Source: Candidatus Methylomirabilota bacterium
GTDB taxonomy: Bacteria > Methylomirabilota > Methylomirabilia > Methylomirabilales > JACQHM01
Assembly (NCBI GenBank): GCA_016199025.1
Contig: JACQHM010000019.1
Coordinates: forward strand, 1 to 5,525
DNA: 5,525 nucleotides
Direction: 5' to 3'
Shown: positions 5,349-5,525 of the stretch, piece after piece
Layout: each line of letters opens with the position of its first letter
Position numbering within the stretch: position 1 is the first letter of the stretch
The notes under the pieces: generated by a model
What the model saw: the letters and a program-made list of their open reading frames with translations, nothing else
Database searches by the model: none
Told to the model about the DNA's origin: nothing
Position numbers and translations under genes: made by a program

Positions 5349-5525
5349 GTAGGGTCGAGGGTAGGCGCGGTATCGGGTATAACCCGACCCGTTTCCAGCC
5401 CCCGCCACCTCAAACCGTACGTGCGGTTCACCCGCATACGGCTTTCCGACACCCTTCCTCTCGCAGCGTTCAAGGTCGTGGGCCCGTCTCACCTGACGCA
5501 CCCGCCACAGCATCAGGCTGGTAGA
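5349..5525 (-). mobile_element. Group II intron, 3' end (domains V and VI), continues off the right edge
   Basis: The minus strand contains a near-perfect group II domain V at 5412-5444. AAGCCGTA pairs with TACGGTTT, then TGCGG with CCGCA around a GTGAA loop, with the CG bulge at 5420-5421. The AGC catalytic triad is at 5441-5443. A domain VI stem follows at 5360-5409: GGTGGCG pairs with CGCCTACC, enclosing the perfect hairpin TCGGGT-TAT-ACCCGA (5373-5387). The A at 5362 is a plausible branch point and the intron would end near GAC (5354) or CTAC (5349). The stretch 5446-5525 belongs to the domain IV/V junction and shows no recognisable reverse transcriptase, so any intron protein lies outside the window or is absent. 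Subclass uncertain; the AGC triad and CG bulge are bacterial B-like rather than typical IIC. Confidence 0.82.

Noticed and set aside
5256..5513. 85-codon minus-strand frame over the intron end as an intron-encoded protein
   Set aside because: It runs through domains V and VI, which are structured RNA, and contains no reverse transcriptase, maturase or endonuclease motif.

Overview
The window is a GC-rich, gene-dense bacterial segment. A periplasmic branched-chain amino-acid-type binding protein, strong AGGAGG ribosome sites, sigma-70-like promoters, a group II intron end and integron-type attC DNA all fit a Gram-negative bacterium, perhaps a Desulfobacterota- or NC10-like environmental lineage. 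The taxonomic guess is weak, because there is no rRNA or marker gene.

Layout. (1) 1-636, minus strand: the first 212 codons of a LivK-like ABC-transporter substrate-binding protein, running off the left edge. (2) 637-787: a 151-bp divergent intergenic region with one good promoter candidate for each direction. (3) 788-4030, plus strand: a three-gene operon. It encodes a 575-aa double-AAA-module ATPase with a degenerate first module and an intact second module. The next gene, directly abutting, encodes a 259-aa protein that looks like a divergent prokaryotic E2 (ubiquitin-conjugating-like) protein of the PRTRC-B / Prok-E2_D type. The third encodes a 219-aa JAB/JAMM metallo-isopeptidase of the PRTRC-A type. 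A 49-bp array of seven 7-bp repeats separates genes 2 and 3 of the operon. (4) 4069-4926, minus strand: a complete pirin-family cupin, convergent with the operon. (5) About 4955-5305, minus strand: an integron-cassette-like unit, made of a small three-helix membrane protein whose stop codon lies inside a GCCTAAC core site followed by an attC-like stem. (6) About 5349-5525, minus strand: the 3' end (domains V and VI) of a group II intron, running off the right edge and abutting a second attC-like hairpin.

The operon is the interesting part. AAA+ unfoldase-type ATPase, E2-like protein and JAMM peptidase are the kinds of parts seen in bacterial ubiquitin-like conjugation/deconjugation systems. 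Here neither an E1 (ThiF-like) nor a ubiquitin-like gene lies in the operon, which is closed on both sides by genes on the opposite strand. The simplest reading is a compact AAA/E2-like/JAMM module that either uses an E1 and modifier encoded elsewhere or has lost conjugation and kept a protease/unfoldase role. The family calls for the E2-like and JAMM proteins rest on motif recognition by eye. The function of the whole operon is inference.
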